A stretch of DNA of 64,000 bases from Acidiluteibacter ferrifornacis (lineage in GTDB: Bacteria > Bacteroidota > Bacteroidia > Flavobacteriales_E > Vicingaceae). Of the stretch, positions 47,025 through 55,010 are shown piece after piece. Every line of letters begins with the position of its first letter. Position 1 is the first letter of the stretch. Made by a program: the position numbers and the translations under genes. The notes below the pieces were generated by a model. It had not been told where the DNA came from, made no database searches, and saw nothing but the letters and a program-made list of their open reading frames with translations. The stretch lies in assembly GCF_009909615.1 (NCBI RefSeq), contig NZ_WWNE01000003.1, positions 369,220 through 433,219 of the forward strand, read 5' to 3'.

Positions 47025-48299
47025 TTACATCAAATCAAATCCTATATCCTTTCTATAATTCTTTCCTTCAAAAAGAATACGTTGTGCTTTATCAAAAGAC
47101 AATGCCAATGCTTCTTTCATATTATTACCATAAGCTGTAACTGCCATCACTCTCCCGCCGTTTGTCACCAATTCATTTTCTTTTAATGCAGTTCCTGCGT
47201 GAAATAAGATACAATTGGTTGTATTCTCAACCCCAGTCATTACTTTCCCTTTCTCGTATGCTTCTGGATATCCCCCCGAAACTAACATGACTGTGGTTGC
47301 AGATCTTTCATCTATTTCTATCGTCTCCTTTTCTAATGTTCCTTTTGCTATGGCAGAAAAGTGGCTCAATAAGTCGGATTGAATTCTGGGCAAAACCACT
47401 TCCGTTTCTGGGTCTCCCATTCGCACATTGTATTCAATAACAAAAGGCTCTCCGTCAACTATCATTAAACCGATAAATAAAAAGCCCTTATACTTTAACC
47501 CATCCTTCTTTATTCCTTCTATTGATGGTTTTACGATACGTGCTTCAATTTTTTGCATCAACTCCTCATCAATAAAAGGAACTGGAGACACCGCTCCCAT
47601 TCCACCCGTATTCAAACCCATATCTCCTTCACCAATGCGCTTATAATCTTTAGCTTCTGGTAAAATTTTATAACTATTTCCGTCGGTCATCACAAAAACC
47701 GACATCTCAATGCCTTTCAAAAACTCTTCAATCACAACCTTAGCACTAGCTTCACCGAATTTTTGGTCTTCCAACATTTCCTTTAATTCACGCTTTGCAT
47801 CCACTAAATTGTCTGGAATAACAACTCCTTTTCCTGCTGCCAAACCATCGGCTTTCAAAACAAATGGAGGACTTAAAGTCTCTAAGAAAGCATATCCCGC
47901 CTCCAAATCCTTTGCTGAAAAACTTTGGTAACGCGCCGTTGGTATATGATGGTTGATTAAAAACTCTTTTGCAAAATCCTTACTCCCTTCTAGCTGAGCA
48001 CCATTTTGATGTGGTCCAATCACTCCTACAGCTTTCAACTCGTCTTTAGATTCGAAATAGTCTGCGATTCCATTCACCAAAGGATCTTCCGGACCAACAA
48101 CAACTAAATCAATTTTTTCACGCAAAACCAATTCGGCTATTTTTTCAAAATCATTGACTGAGATAGCCACATTGGTTCCGCATTGAGCAGTACCGGGATT
48201 CCCAGGTGCAATAAACAATTTTTCTAATTGTTGACTTTGTGCAATTTTCCATGCAAAGGCATGTTCTCTTCCTCCAGATCCTAAAACTAATACTCGCAT
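47025..48299 (-). CDS. purD: Phosphoribosylamine-glycine ligase
   Basis: The 424-residue ATP-grasp enzyme makes GAR in purine synthesis. N-terminal MRVLVLGSGGREHAFAWK, then SKDFAKEFLINHHIPTA, the ATP-grasp lid PFVLKADGLAAGKGVVI, and GEPFVIEYNVRMGDPETE near the metal site. The C-terminal segment has VMLVSGGYPEAYEKG. Second purine gene in this stretch, opposite side of the DUF pair from purQ. Confidence 0.96.
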   Translation of the reverse strand: MRVLVLGSGGREHAFAWKIAQSQQLEKLFIAPGNPGTAQCGTNVAISVNDFEKIAELVLREKIDLVVVGPEDPLVNGIADYFESKDELKAVGVIGPHQNGAQLEGSKDFAKEFLINHHIPTARYQSFSAKDLEAGYAFLETLSPPFVLKADGLAAGKGVVIPDNLVDAKRELKEMLEDQKFGEASAKVVIEEFLKGIEMSVFVMTDGNSYKILPEAKDYKRIGEGDMGLNTGGMGAVSPVPFIDEELMQKIEARIVKPSIEGIKKDGLKYKGFLFIGLMIVDGEPFVIEYNVRMGDPETEVVLPRIQSDLLSHFSAIAKGTLEKETIEIDERSATTVMLVSGGYPEAYEKGKVMTGVENTTNCILFHAGTALKENELVTNGGRVMAVTAYGNNMKEALALSFDKAQRILFEGKNYRKDIGFDLM

Positions 48300-48432
48300 T
48301 ATTTTTTTTATTGCAAAGAAACAAAATCAACCTCTTTTACGCACTTTAAAATCATCTAAGTTTTCAATCGTTTGGTGTTTTAATATTCCACTACTAGATA
48401 CTAGGAATTAACACTACCCACCTCTACCCATT

Positions 48433-48440
48433 TATTTTTG
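48433..48440 (+). promoter_or_regulatory. -7 box of the secreted unknown gene
   Basis: TATTTTTG, 21-28 nt before ATG 48461, supporting that start over a TTG at 48446. Confidence 0.45.
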
Positions 48441-48460
48441 TATACTTGCCTTTCGATTTT

Positions 48461-49132
48461 ATGAAGGCACTAATTATTTTCTATTTTATTCTATTTTCAT
48501 TTTGTGCAAAAGCTCAAGATAACATACTGTCAATTAACTTTAAAGAAATTCAATTCAAAAAGGTTTGTGATTTTATAAATAGGCAGAAAGAAAACAAAAT
48601 CATCAACTTTATCGATGTAAAGGGAAGTTATTCTGAAAAAGAAAGCAAAAGTTACAAAAAGCATCATCAAAGCTACCTTATAAAAAAACCAATTGAAGAA
48701 GTTTGGGCTTCATACAACAACACTAGTCCAGCTAAATCATGGAATGGTAAGATGCTCAATTTTGGCTGTTTAATCTCGAAAAAGAACAACAGCATCTCTT
48801 ACATGAACGACAATTATGGCGGAGCAGAAGTTGGACAAGTATTTTATGTTAATCTTAAACTACTTAAAGGTTTCTATAACTTGGCCGTAGCTTTTGAAGT
48901 TACTAAATTATCTGAGGAAAATTACACCATTGAATATAGCTATGTTCATGGAGGAAAAACACAAGGAAAGCAATGGATGACTATGACTTCCACGCCAGAT
49001 GGTCATACTCGGATCTCACATTACACTTTATATAAAAGTTCTTCCCAATTAAGAGACCTTTTACTTTACCCCTATGTACATGAATTAGCGATAAATGAGT
49101 TTCATCACAACATGTTATTAAGTAATCAATGA
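48461..49132 (+). CDS. Secreted protein of unknown function, possibly SRPBCC-like
   Basis: The 223-residue product from ATG 48461 has a signal peptide (KALIIFYFILFSFCAKAQ). The mature part has IKKPIEEVWASYNNTSPAKSWNG and FYNLAVAFEVTKLSEENYTIEYSYVHGGKTQGKQWMTM segments, reminiscent of a START/SRPBCC ligand-binding fold, but I do not recognise the family firmly. The stop overlaps the next gene's start by 4 nt (ATGA), so the pair is probably translated together. Confidence 0.65.
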   Translation: MKALIIFYFILFSFCAKAQDNILSINFKEIQFKKVCDFINRQKENKIINFIDVKGSYSEKESKSYKKHHQSYLIKKPIEEVWASYNNTSPAKSWNGKMLNFGCLISKKNNSISYMNDNYGGAEVGQVFYVNLKLLKGFYNLAVAFEVTKLSEENYTIEYSYVHGGKTQGKQWMTMTSTPDGHTRISHYTLYKSSSQLRDLLLYPYVHELAINEFHHNMLLSNQ

Positions 49133-49368
49133 AAACTATCCGAATGATTTGGGACTTTAGAGGAGCTGAATCTAAACCGATTGCAGAGCACCACGCCTTA
49201 CATTTAGATGAATTTGCCAAGAAGCATTCCATAGCTCCTGTGCAAACAGGCATAATTGAAATAACAGAATTTCATACCATTGCGCATATCGATGTATTAG
49301 AAGAAAACCTATTGACAGTCAGAGACGCTTTAAAACCACATCGAGGAGAATGGATTGAAAAAAAATAA
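49129..49368 (+). CDS. Small unknown protein coupled to the secreted gene
   Basis: The 79-residue cytosolic protein (MKTIRMIWDFRGAESKPIAE) is rich in His and acidic residues: IAEHHALHLDEFAKKH, EFHTIAHIDVLEENL. No signal or membrane segment. It overlaps the upstream gene by 4 nt. I do not recognise a family; coding is supported by the coupling and by absence of another good frame. Confidence 0.6.
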   Translation: MKTIRMIWDFRGAESKPIAEHHALHLDEFAKKHSIAPVQTGIIEITEFHTIAHIDVLEENLLTVRDALKPHRGEWIEKK

Positions 49369-49422
49369 GCGTCCTCTTTCGATAACGCTTATTCTACTTT
49401 TTTCTGGAAATATTTTATTTTA

Positions 49423-50028
49423 CTATGGTCGCTTTATGCTACATCCTAAGGCTTTCGTTTCTGAAGGATTAATTGATTTACCCGCTACCATATTATTAAT
49501 AGCATCCATTAAGTAATGCTTATCTGCATCTCCTGCACTTTTGTAGTTGTCATCAATAGCACCTACATAAGCTAATTTGAATTCTTTATTAAACAAGTAT
49601 ACATGAGGAGTAGTGGCAGCACCAAAAGCATTCGCCAATTTTGAATCAGAATCTACAACATAAGGAGCAGTAAAGCCTTTTTCAGCGGCGTGCTTTTTCA
49701 TTGCCTCTATAGAATCATCATTCTCTCTTTTACCTTCATTTGAATTAACCAATATTACACCTATTCCTTTATCTGCAGCCGTTTTTTGAATTTTCGTGTA
49801 GCGATCTTCCCATGCTTTCACAAAAGGACATGTATTACATGTAAACATTACTAATAACCCATTTTCCTTTTTCACATCATTTAAGCTAATCATTTTCCCA
49901 TTCGTATCCTTCATTTTTAAGGTGGTCATGGGTGCCTTAGCTCCAATTTCTAATGATTCATAAAGCGTAAAAGCTGACATTCCGACTAATAATAATGCAG
50001 CTAGTATTGTATTTTTAATCTTTTTCAT
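49423..50028 (-). CDS. Exported thioredoxin/redoxin-family protein
   Basis: The 201-residue protein has a signal peptide (about 1-22) and a redoxin domain. The active site is CNTC (Cys64, Cys67) in MFTCNTCPFVKAW; GAATTPHVYLFNKEFKLAYVGAIDD supplies the cis-Pro region. The C-terminal GCSIKRP is typical of this subgroup. It probably acts as a periplasmic or surface thiol-disulfide reductase or peroxidase; exact activity is unknown. Confidence 0.85.
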   Translation of the reverse strand: MKKIKNTILAALLLVGMSAFTLYESLEIGAKAPMTTLKMKDTNGKMISLNDVKKENGLLVMFTCNTCPFVKAWEDRYTKIQKTAADKGIGVILVNSNEGKRENDDSIEAMKKHAAEKGFTAPYVVDSDSKLANAFGAATTPHVYLFNKEFKLAYVGAIDDNYKSAGDADKHYLMDAINNMVAGKSINPSETKALGCSIKRP

Positions 50029-50097
50029 TGTTCTTATTTTTTAGAATTATTTAAAATTAAACAATTATTAGACCGAATAATAAATTGAGCGTTAACT

Positions 50098-50769
50098 TTA
50101 GTTCACCAAGCCACTTTTGATTGCAAACTTGATTAGCCCTGCTATATTGTGAACTTCCAACTTTTTCATCAAGTTGGTACGGTGGGTATCCACAGTCCGG
50201 TGAGAAATAAACAATTTATCGCCTATTTCCTTATTTGAATAGCCCTCAGCTATCGCTTTCAATATCTCTACCTCTCTAGAGGTTAATCTAGATAAAATAA
50301 CAGTCTCTGATTCTGAAGCAAAAAGAGAAGAACCACTTTTTCCTTCATTTAATAAAGATTGTGTAACCGCAGCCGAGAAATAAGATTTACCACTTGAAAC
50401 CTTTAAAACCCCATCAACCAACTCGTTACAGTCTACATTTTTTAACAAATAACCGTCTGCGCCCAACTCCATTAATTTTTTGGTGAGAGAGGGTTCACTA
50501 TGCATGGTCAAGACAATTACTTTAATAGTTGGATAATCTCGTTTTAATTGAGTGGTAAACTCAATGCCGTTCATAATGGGCATATCAATGTCCGTCAAAA
50601 CTAAATCTGGTTTGAGTACCTCAACAAGTTTTAATCCTTCTTTACCATTTGATGCTGTGGCGAGCAGATCAATCTCTTCTATTTCTTTCACAATAGAAGC
50701 TAGCCCATCTAGAACTAATTGATGGTCATCTACTACAATAATTCGTGTTTTAGCGTTCACAGTGATCAA
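50098..50769 (-). CDS. NarL/FixJ-type response regulator
   Basis: The 223-residue protein (from TTG 50769; GTG 50760 is also possible, there being no in-frame ATG) has a receiver domain with VVDDHQ (Asp14/15), phospho-acceptor Asp60 in LVLTDIDMPIMNG, Thr in VLTMHSE and Lys in LLKNVD. The C-terminal LuxR helix-turn-helix is SRLTSREVEILKAIAEGYSNKEIGDKLFIS. It lies 78 nt downstream of the acyl-CoA carboxylase gene. No kinase is adjacent. Confidence 0.9.
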   Translation of the reverse strand: MITVNAKTRIIVVDDHQLVLDGLASIVKEIEEIDLLATASNGKEGLKLVEVLKPDLVLTDIDMPIMNGIEFTTQLKRDYPTIKVIVLTMHSEPSLTKKLMELGADGYLLKNVDCNELVDGVLKVSSGKSYFSAAVTQSLLNEGKSGSSLFASESETVILSRLTSREVEILKAIAEGYSNKEIGDKLFISHRTVDTHRTNLMKKLEVHNIAGLIKFAIKSGLVN

Positions 50770-50847
50770 ATTTTAAGATAAAAATAGAAATTTCTTCGAC
50801 AAAAGCCTAAGATGATTCCTTTAAATTAATTGACCCTTTTGAACTAT

Positions 50848-52392
50848 CTACAATGGAATGTTTCCGTGCTTCTTTTTCGGCATTACCTCCACTTTGTTTT
50901 CCAACATCTTGAAGGCCTTAATGAGCTTTTCTCTGGTATCTTCAGGTTTAATAACTTCATCAATATACCCTCTAGCAGCAGCATTATATGGATTGGCAAA
51001 AAGCGCAGCATATTCAGCTTCTTTCTCAGCCAATTTAGCTTCCGGATCAGAAGCATTTGCTATCTCCTTCTTAAAAATAATTTCTGCGGCGCCTTTGGCT
51101 CCCATTACTGCAATTTCAGCAGTTGGCCATGCGTAATTCATATCTGCTCCAATGTGCTTAGAGTTCATTACATCATATGCGCCACCGTATGCTTTTCTAG
51201 TAATTACAGTAATTCGAGGAACAGTAGCCTCACTGAATGCGTAAAGCAATTTAGCTCCATTAGTAATAATCGCATTCCATTCTTGGTCGGTTCCTGGTAA
51301 GAAACCTGGAACATCTTCAAATACTAAAATAGGGATATTAAAACAGTCGCAAAAACGAACAAACCTTGCTCCTTTATTTGAACTATTGATATCTAAAACT
51401 CCTGCTAGAAAGGCTGGTTGATTCGCTACTATTCCTATTGATTTACCTGCCAATCGACCAAAACCTACCACTATATTTTCAGCGAAGTCTTTGTGTACCT
51501 CATGAAACGAATCAGCGTCTATAACACCATTAATAACCTCTCTAATATCGTAAGGCTGATTAGAGTTTTCAGGAATAATATTGTTTAATTGTTCCCTTTT
51601 TTCAGAACCTTTAAAGTCATACGGTAAAGAAGGTGCATTCTCTTCACAGTTTTGTGGCATATAGGACAACAATCGCTTCAGACCATTGATACATGCTATC
51701 TCATTTGCGTATGTAAAATGTGTAACTCCAGATTTAGTTGAATGTGCAGAAGCTCCGCCTAAATCCTCAGATGTAACATCTTCATGTGTAACTGTTTTCA
51801 CTACGTTTGGACCTGTCACAAACATATAGGACGAATTTTCAACCATCATAATAAAATCAGTCAAAGCAGGTGAATATACTGCCCCGCCGGCACATGGCCC
51901 CATAATAGCAGACAATTGTGGAATAACCCCACTTGCTTTTGTATTTCTATAGAATATATCAGCATACCCTGCCAATGAAACTACACCTTCTTGTATTCTA
52001 GCACCACCTGAATCATTTAAACCCAATACCGGCGCTCCATTTTTCATCGCCAAATCCATGATTTTGCAAATTTTCTCGGCATGCGCTTCTGCTAATGACC
52101 CTCCTAAAACTGTAAAGTCTTGTGCAAAAACGTATACCAGTCGGCCATGAACGGTACCATATCCTGTAACCACTCCGTCTCCCAAAACCACTTGCTGATC
52201 CAAACCAAAATTGGTGCTTCTATGAGTCACTAGCATACCAATTTCTTCAAAAGAACCTTCATCCAATAAGAAATGAATTCTTTCTCTTGCTGTTAGTTTG
52301 TTTTTTGAATGCTGAGATTCTATTCTTTTTTCTCCTCCACCCAATTTGGCTTCAGCTATTTTTCGATCTAACTCTTCAAATTTTCCCTTCAT
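50848..52392 (-). CDS. Acyl-CoA carboxylase, carboxyltransferase (beta) subunit
   Basis: The 514-residue protein is the carboxyltransferase of propionyl-CoA/acyl-CoA carboxylases. Conserved parts are KLTARERIHFLLDEGSFEEIG, DFTVLGGSLAEAHAEKI, GLNDSGGARIQEGV (CoA-binding oxyanion loop), the GPCAGGAVYSPALTDFI segment, and the second crotonase half (NIPILVFEDVPGFLPGTDQE, ITRKAYGGAYDVMNSKHIG). The biotin carboxylase and carrier subunits are not in the window, so the exact acyl substrate stays open, propionyl-CoA being most likely. Confidence 0.92.
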   Translation of the reverse strand: MKGKFEELDRKIAEAKLGGGEKRIESQHSKNKLTARERIHFLLDEGSFEEIGMLVTHRSTNFGLDQQVVLGDGVVTGYGTVHGRLVYVFAQDFTVLGGSLAEAHAEKICKIMDLAMKNGAPVLGLNDSGGARIQEGVVSLAGYADIFYRNTKASGVIPQLSAIMGPCAGGAVYSPALTDFIMMVENSSYMFVTGPNVVKTVTHEDVTSEDLGGASAHSTKSGVTHFTYANEIACINGLKRLLSYMPQNCEENAPSLPYDFKGSEKREQLNNIIPENSNQPYDIREVINGVIDADSFHEVHKDFAENIVVGFGRLAGKSIGIVANQPAFLAGVLDINSSNKGARFVRFCDCFNIPILVFEDVPGFLPGTDQEWNAIITNGAKLLYAFSEATVPRITVITRKAYGGAYDVMNSKHIGADMNYAWPTAEIAVMGAKGAAEIIFKKEIANASDPEAKLAEKEAEYAALFANPYNAAARGYIDEVIKPEDTREKLIKAFKMLENKVEVMPKKKHGNIPL

Positions 52393-52414
52393 GGCTCTTG
52401 ATATTTTTGTCGAC

Positions 52415-52422
52415 CAAAGGTA
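52415..52422 (-). promoter_or_regulatory. -7 box of the acyl-CoA carboxylase gene
   Basis: The minus strand reads TACCTTTG, 23-30 nt before ATG 52392. Confidence 0.5.
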
Positions 52423-52458
52423 TAGAAATCCGCTTTTTTATTCGAATTTATTTAAAAC

Positions 52459-52494
52459 AAAAAGCCGAGGCAATAGTGTTTGCCTCGGCTTTTT
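52459..52494 (-). terminator. Terminator of the beta-barrel gene
   Basis: AAAGCCGAGGCA (52461-52472) pairs with TGCCTCGGCTTT (52481-52492), with an 8-nt loop and T-runs on both sides. It lies about 17 nt after the stop of the 52511-53350 gene. Confidence 0.87.
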
Positions 52495-52510
52495 AATTTT
52501 TTTGCAATAA

Positions 52511-53350
52511 TTAAAAGTCTAATAAGGTAATCCCTACAGTAAATGGATACAATTCAGGTCCTTTATCTTTTTCGAATAAGGGGCTTAAGTTATAAGTAGC
52601 AAATAAGTTTACCCAACCTACTCCAAATCGAGTCGTAAGTGCCATACTGAAAGGGTTTAAGTTAAAATCATCTCTATATTTGTCCTTTTTATTATTCCCA
52701 GAAGGCGTAGTATATTTCATTTTATTTTTCGACCCTATTCTGTATCCGAACACCATACCTGCCGAGAAATGAAATCCTTTTCGTGCAAGCTTGGCATCAT
52801 TGTATTCGAATAAGATCGGTACTGTTAAATAAGTCGCTTTGAATTTATTCTTACTTACTGAAGCCATATTCAATGAGTCTCTAAAAGAACTCAACTGACT
52901 TTTTGTAGAGTCTGTCGATGGAGTAGTAATTAAACGGTTATTTGTTTTTAAATCGTAACTATTAAATTGAAATCCTAATCCTGTTAATATTCCAAAACGG
53001 TCTCCTTTTATAGGAATATACTTTTCAAAAGGATTCAAATTGACCACCACTGACTTCGAGTAATTCAAATCTAAAAAAGAGTCTTTGGGGTCTAAAGATG
53101 TGGAGCCATCAGGAGTTAAAAATCCGTTGACTCCCAAATCGAACCCTGCCCAATGACTGTCTCTTGTAGCTCTTTTTCTTTTAGAAACATTAGAAGAAGT
53201 GTCACTCAAAACAATATCCGATGTGTCGCCACTCTCATCAATTATCAAAATGACCTTTTCACGAATTGTTATTTTTGTAGTATCTTTTTCAATAGCCATT
53301 GAGGCTGCTGAAAATACGATCGACGCTATGATTAAGATTAATTTTTTCAT
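52511..53350 (-). CDS. Outer-membrane beta-barrel protein (PorT-like)
   Basis: The 279-residue protein has a signal peptide (about 1-18, MKKLILIIASIVFSAASMA), an N-terminal linker rich in Asp/Ser/Thr (about 19-65), and a C-terminal domain of alternating strands ending in aromatic F (VGITLLDF), a beta-barrel hallmark. Motifs like GFDLGVNGFLTPDGS and GDRFGILTGLGFQFNSY fit PorT-type barrels. It is the third gene of the ECF sigma cluster, with its own copy of the ECF-like promoter and a terminator behind. Confidence 0.78.
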   Translation of the reverse strand: MKKLILIIASIVFSAASMAIEKDTTKITIREKVILIIDESGDTSDIVLSDTSSNVSKRKRATRDSHWAGFDLGVNGFLTPDGSTSLDPKDSFLDLNYSKSVVVNLNPFEKYIPIKGDRFGILTGLGFQFNSYDLKTNNRLITTPSTDSTKSQLSSFRDSLNMASVSKNKFKATYLTVPILFEYNDAKLARKGFHFSAGMVFGYRIGSKNKMKYTTPSGNNKKDKYRDDFNLNPFSMALTTRFGVGWVNLFATYNLSPLFEKDKGPELYPFTVGITLLDF

Positions 53351-53372
53351 GGTTTATAGTTTGTGTTTGAAA

Positions 53373-53405
53373 GTAGGACGGACGAGCTCATTATTTTGTT
53401 ACAGC
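53373..53405 (-). promoter_or_regulatory. ECF-type promoter of the beta-barrel gene
   Basis: On the minus strand, GCTGTAACA (53405-53397), 16 nt, then CGTCC (53380-53376). The same elements with identical spacing occur before the sigma gene. The -10 end is 26 nt before ATG 53350. Confidence 0.65.
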
Positions 53406-53411
53406 TTTATC

Positions 53412-54443
53412 TCAATATTTTTTTGAAATGCTAAAAGAACCAATCTGCAAAGCAAATTCTCCTATTTTTTGATTGAGACCTTTTACGGCTTTCAGCTTAA
53501 TTTTTTCATTAGTTGCTGCTGTAATCTCATCAGCTATTACCTCTATTATAGGTTTATCATTTAACATTTCTTTCTTAAGCAACTCAATTGGAGTGTGCAT
53601 CGTTTTAGTGGAACTTTTTGGACTTATTTTATTTGGTGACACTTGTTCCGCCATTGAAATATCTTCCATACCTATTACATCCATTTCTTCAACCATTGCT
53701 ATTGAGGTTTCAAAAACTTCCACTTCATCATTAGAGGCAAAATTAGATTGACTTGCATTATCAGCATTATCTTTAACAGATGAAGTTGTTGAACGTTGAG
53801 CCGGAACAAAATTTGTAGAATGGTCTTTTATTGTAGTAGTGGCAATAGGGTTTGAACTTGATTTTACTATTGATTCAAAAGAAATCTCCTGAATCGACAC
53901 TTCCTTTTGAAGTTCAGCAACTGATCGATAATCATATACTTTATCGGGAGTAAACAAATAAAACAACACTAATAATGCAGCAGCTACAGCCGATGAAAAA
54001 GTATAGAGATAAACTGTCATTGGTTTTCTCTTTCTTATTAAATCGGACTTATTGGGAAAGTCAAATTGTTCGGCAGCGAGAACTGTAGAGTTGTAATGCT
54101 TATCTATTTGTTTCCACTTAGGATGCTTGGCAGTAAACAAATCATACTCTTTTAGTTTACTCCCTGATAGCAATCCCTCGATTTTTGCAATTGCAAACGA
54201 TTCAAAATTATGTTTGGAAATTCGTGTTTGAAAACCTGCTTCTTCTGTGAACAATTCTTCTTTAGCATCAAAAGAAATGTCATTATTTGGCAAATAGATT
54301 TGCTCAAATCCCTCGAATTCAACTTTTAATTCAGGATGACATTCCAAAAAGTCTAACAGCGCTTCGCTTTGAATGGCATCAAGGTTTCCTTCATAAAAAT
54401 CGAGAAAAAAAGCCTCATAATTGTATTTAGTTATTTTCTCCAT
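53412..54443 (-). CDS. Membrane anti-sigma factor candidate
   Basis: The 343-residue protein (ATG 54443; a GTG one codon earlier is also possible) has a cytosolic N-terminal half (about 1-140), one membrane helix (about 145-166, VYLYTFSSAVAAALLVLFYLF) and a Ser/Thr/Asn-rich periplasmic part. It starts on the sigma gene's stop (TGATG overlap) and its N-terminus has the short-helix composition of Bacteroidota anti-sigma proteins (YEAFFLDFYEGNL, SEALLDFLECHPEL). No zinc-type HxxxCxxC motif is seen. Anti-sigma function is inferred from position and topology. Confidence 0.7.
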   Translation of the reverse strand: MEKITKYNYEAFFLDFYEGNLDAIQSEALLDFLECHPELKVEFEGFEQIYLPNNDISFDAKEELFTEEAGFQTRISKHNFESFAIAKIEGLLSGSKLKEYDLFTAKHPKWKQIDKHYNSTVLAAEQFDFPNKSDLIRKRKPMTVYLYTFSSAVAAALLVLFYLFTPDKVYDYRSVAELQKEVSIQEISFESIVKSSSNPIATTTIKDHSTNFVPAQRSTTSSVKDNADNASQSNFASNDEVEVFETSIAMVEEMDVIGMEDISMAEQVSPNKISPKSSTKTMHTPIELLKKEMLNDKPIIEVIADEITAATNEKIKLKAVKGLNQKIGEFALQIGSFSISKKY

Positions 54444-54928
54444 CACAACAAATTTTCGACACTTACTAAATAATTTTTCAAAAATTTCCGGCTTCGGAAA
54501 ATATACACCTTGACTTGTGATTCTGACAAACTAAGGATTTCCCCAATTTCTTGATAGGAGTATCCTTCATAATCTCTTAGAAGAATGACACTTCTTTGAA
54601 TTTCTGGCAATTTTGAAATCGCCTCATCTAGAATCTCTTTTAAATCAGAGTACCCTTCTGAGTGTGCATGCTCATTATAGTCCACCTCTCCAAATGAAGT
54701 TTGTCTCTTATCTCTGCGCACCATATCGATCAAAGTGTGGTAAGCGGTTGTAAAAAGATAGGATTTCACCTTCAAAAAATCTACTGAATCTAACTTATCC
54801 CACAGCTTCACATATGTTTCCTGAACAATATCCTTCGCTTTATCAGCATCTTTGATATTTTTCAAGATAAACCGATAAATATTATCAGAATAAAGAGAAA
54901 CGCTTTCGTTATATTGAGACTTGTTCAT
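54443..54928 (-). CDS. ECF-type RNA polymerase sigma factor
   Basis: The 161-residue sigma-70 family protein has region 2 (YSDNIYRFILKNIKDADKAKDIVQETYVKLW, then KSYLFTTAYHTLIDMVRRDKR) and region 4 (LPEIQRSVILLRDYEGYSYQEIGEILSLSESQVKVYIFRSRKFL), without regions 1 and 3. It is followed by a coupled membrane anti-sigma candidate and a beta-barrel protein. An ECF-like promoter lies immediately upstream, suggesting autoregulation. Confidence 0.92.
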   Translation of the reverse strand: MNKSQYNESVSLYSDNIYRFILKNIKDADKAKDIVQETYVKLWDKLDSVDFLKVKSYLFTTAYHTLIDMVRRDKRQTSFGEVDYNEHAHSEGYSDLKEILDEAISKLPEIQRSVILLRDYEGYSYQEIGEILSLSESQVKVYIFRSRKFLKNYLVSVENLL

Positions 54929-54953
54929 TCGGTTTGGTTGGCCGGTTTTGTCT

Positions 54954-54986
54954 GTGGGACGAACAAGGTAATAAAAATGTTACAGC
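54954..54986 (-). promoter_or_regulatory. ECF-type promoter of the sigma gene
   Basis: On the minus strand, GCTGTAACA (54986-54978), 16 nt, then CGTCC (54961-54957), 29 nt before ATG 54928. It agrees with the element at 53405-53373 at 24 of 33 positions, with the conserved blocks at the -35 and -10 positions. Confidence 0.65.
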
Positions 54987-55010
54987 AAATGGGAAAAGTT
55001 TTTCTAGCTT

